Part shown: piece by piece, positions 63,074 through 64,000 of the stretch
How the letters are laid out: the number at the start of each line of letters is the position of its first letter
Numbering within the stretch: position 1 is the stretch's first letter
Assembly (NCBI GenBank): GCA_014801875.1
Contig: JAAVDJ010000041.1
Span: 1 to 64,000, forward strand
Direction of reading: 5' to 3'
DNA length: 64,000 nt
Origin: Bacteroides sp.
Lineage (GTDB): Bacteria > Bacteroidota > Bacteroidia > Bacteroidales > Muribaculaceae
Program-made: the position numbers and the translations under genes
The notes under the pieces: generated by a model
Databases searched by the model: none
What the model saw: only the letters and a program-made list of their open reading frames with translations
Told to the model about the DNA's origin: nothing

Positions 63074-63808
63074 TCAAAATTTATACTTCCCTTTCCACTT
63101 TGCAGTGAGGTCTTTCTGCATATACTTGCGCAAAAGGGGGAGACAATCCGGGCTCACGTAATCTTCCACCGTCAGGCGGGCTGTGAGGGTGGTGTTGTCA
63201 GGCGAAAAGGAATAGGCGACCGTCGGAAACGGCACCTCCTCCCTTATTTCCTTGAAGATGCTCTCTTCCCCCTTGGGGATATTGAAAAACTCCTCCAGTT
63301 CGGGAGCTTTGAAATACTTCTTCTTGTCGAGCGGACGCAGCGATGAATCATAGAAATTTATTTCGCTGTCTTTTGCCTGTACGGAGTCTCCTACCGTATA
63401 GACACACCCCACAATCTTCTTAGTGCCGACGGGAAGGATTCTCAGTTCAACGACACTGACGGGAGAGATACGTACCCTTAGATAATCTGCGGTGAGAGCT
63501 TCCAGCCACGCCGCTCCCCCGGCGATGGTCACTACCTTATGAACACTGTCGGCCTCCCAATAGTCTGTCAGGTCAAGACGCGCTGATTTCCTGACTGTCT
63601 CCAGACCCGGGGTATGGAGGTTTGCAAAAACATCCCTAATATTCATTCCGGCGGACACCCCGCCCTTTTTCTCTCCGGCAGCCAGAGAGAGAAACGGCAA
63701 AAGGGCGACAGCTAAAACTGCCACCCATTTGAATGATTTTTTTGTTAATCTCGGGGAGAGTCCGCTTAGGGCTACCCCTCCATTCCTATTTTTTATAGAA
63801 AACCTCAT
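63074..63808 (-). CDS. DUF3256 family exported protein
   Basis: A 244-residue protein with an N-terminal signal peptide or anchor (about residues 25-45) and a DUF3256-like body (RDVFANLHTPGLETVRKSARLDLTDYWEADSVHKVV; LTADYLRVRISPVSVVELRILPV; FYDSSLRPLDKKKYF). Bacteroidales proteins of this family are of unknown function, often next to gltX. The start at 63808 overlaps the upstream partial gene by 23 nt, implying translational coupling; no better internal start leaves the signal peptide intact. Confidence 0.75.
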   Translation of the reverse strand: MRFSIKNRNGGVALSGLSPRLTKKSFKWVAVLAVALLPFLSLAAGEKKGGVSAGMNIRDVFANLHTPGLETVRKSARLDLTDYWEADSVHKVVTIAGGAAWLEALTADYLRVRISPVSVVELRILPVGTKKIVGCVYTVGDSVQAKDSEINFYDSSLRPLDKKKYFKAPELEEFFNIPKGEESIFKEIREEVPFPTVAYSFSPDNTTLTARLTVEDYVSPDCLPLLRKYMQKDLTAKWKGKYKF

Positions 63809-64000
63809 AATTTCCGTTATAATCCGGCTTTTTCGATTTTTTTGGTTTCTTATCCTTCTTATCTTTTTTATCCTTCTTCTGCTTCACACTCTTGGCTGAA
63901 GCCCCCTTCTCCCCTTTGCCGCGTCCTTTCGAACGGCGGTCGCGTGCATCACGCGCATAATCGCGGTCGGTGGCGATTTCCGGGCGGATGGTGGTGCCGA
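63786..64000 (-). CDS. C-terminal end of a lysine-rich protein (partial)
   Basis: The last 71 codons of a gene running off the window: an Arg/Asp-rich segment (TDRDYARDARDRRSKGRGKG), then a long Lys-rich tail (KKDKKDKKDKKPKKSKK) and the end PDYNGNYEVFYKK. Basic tails of this kind are common on RNA-binding proteins such as RNase R or other rRNA-related enzymes in Bacteroidota, but the domain itself is outside the window, so no family is assigned. It overlaps the DUF3256 gene start by 23 nt. Confidence 0.65.
   Translation of the reverse strand, partial: GTTIRPEIATDRDYARDARDRRSKGRGKGEKGASAKSVKQKKDKKDKKDKKPKKSKKPDYNGNYEVFYKK

Noticed and set aside
62414-63346. 310-codon plus-strand frame opposite gltX and the DUF3256 gene
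   Set aside because: It spans two convincing minus-strand genes and their gap; no family features.

Overview
The window comes from a Bacteroidota chromosome, most likely order Bacteroidales and possibly a Muribaculaceae-like gut lineage. The order-level call rests on recurring TTTG-N19/20-TAnnTTTG promoters (for example 10094-10124, 39182-39212, 6023-6053), a PorE-like type IX secretion component, DUF3256 and DUF4105 proteins, OmpA-family surface proteins and a long SecA with a zinc tail. The family-level call is inference. No ribosomal RNA, CRISPR array, integrase or transposase was seen.

Layout. 1-4700: an octamer repeat array, a CPA2 antiporter, TatD, a polyprenyl synthase and a small lipoprotein, all on the minus strand. 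4835-8022: tRNA-Ser(GGA) followed by a nested island in which the 61-bp 3' part of the tRNA is present three times. Between the copies lie repeated terminator-like hairpins, three toxin-antitoxin pairs (one PIN, two nucleotidyltransferase/HEPN), repeated promoter/operator segments and remnants of one ATPase gene tail. 8130-11860: an acyltransferase, glycerate kinase and an AspT-type transporter. 11955-16200: two adjacent DUF262 proteins, one with a DUF1524/HNH part, a candidate restriction-like defence pair. 16428-23640: a potassium channel, lipoprotein, luxS, an MFS pump, carbonic anhydrase, a phosphoesterase and a biotin carboxyltransferase with two biotinyl domains.

23831-32652 is one minus-strand unit: membrane-fusion protein, MacB-like ABC ATPase, two permeases, TolC-like protein, then a sigma-54 activator and its histidine kinase. 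A near-consensus sigma-54 promoter and an inverted-repeat activator site lie in front of it. 32976-38815 is a complete RND efflux operon. 39053-39125 is tRNA-Gly(CCC).

39272-51756 is mostly housekeeping: two GYF-like/CD225-like membrane proteins, secA, an alkaline phosphatase-superfamily enzyme, a DUF4105 protein, asnS, an RluB-type pseudouridine synthase with a long Asn/Gln/Gly/Tyr/Arg repeat tail, adk and hpt. 51940-59962 is envelope: a secreted protein with a sorting-domain-like end, an OmpA protein, a large lipoprotein, a beta-barrel protein and the PorE-like protein. 60198-64000 holds waaA, gltX, a DUF3256 protein and the end of a lysine-rich protein that runs off the window.

The strongest candidate for an undescribed arrangement is the tRNA-Ser island. 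Each toxin-antitoxin pair starts 12-40 nt after a copy of the same hairpin, and that hairpin follows a tRNA 3' part (intact in two units, decayed in the third). Toxin expression may therefore depend on read-through from tRNA-type transcripts. The second candidate is the DUF262 pair.
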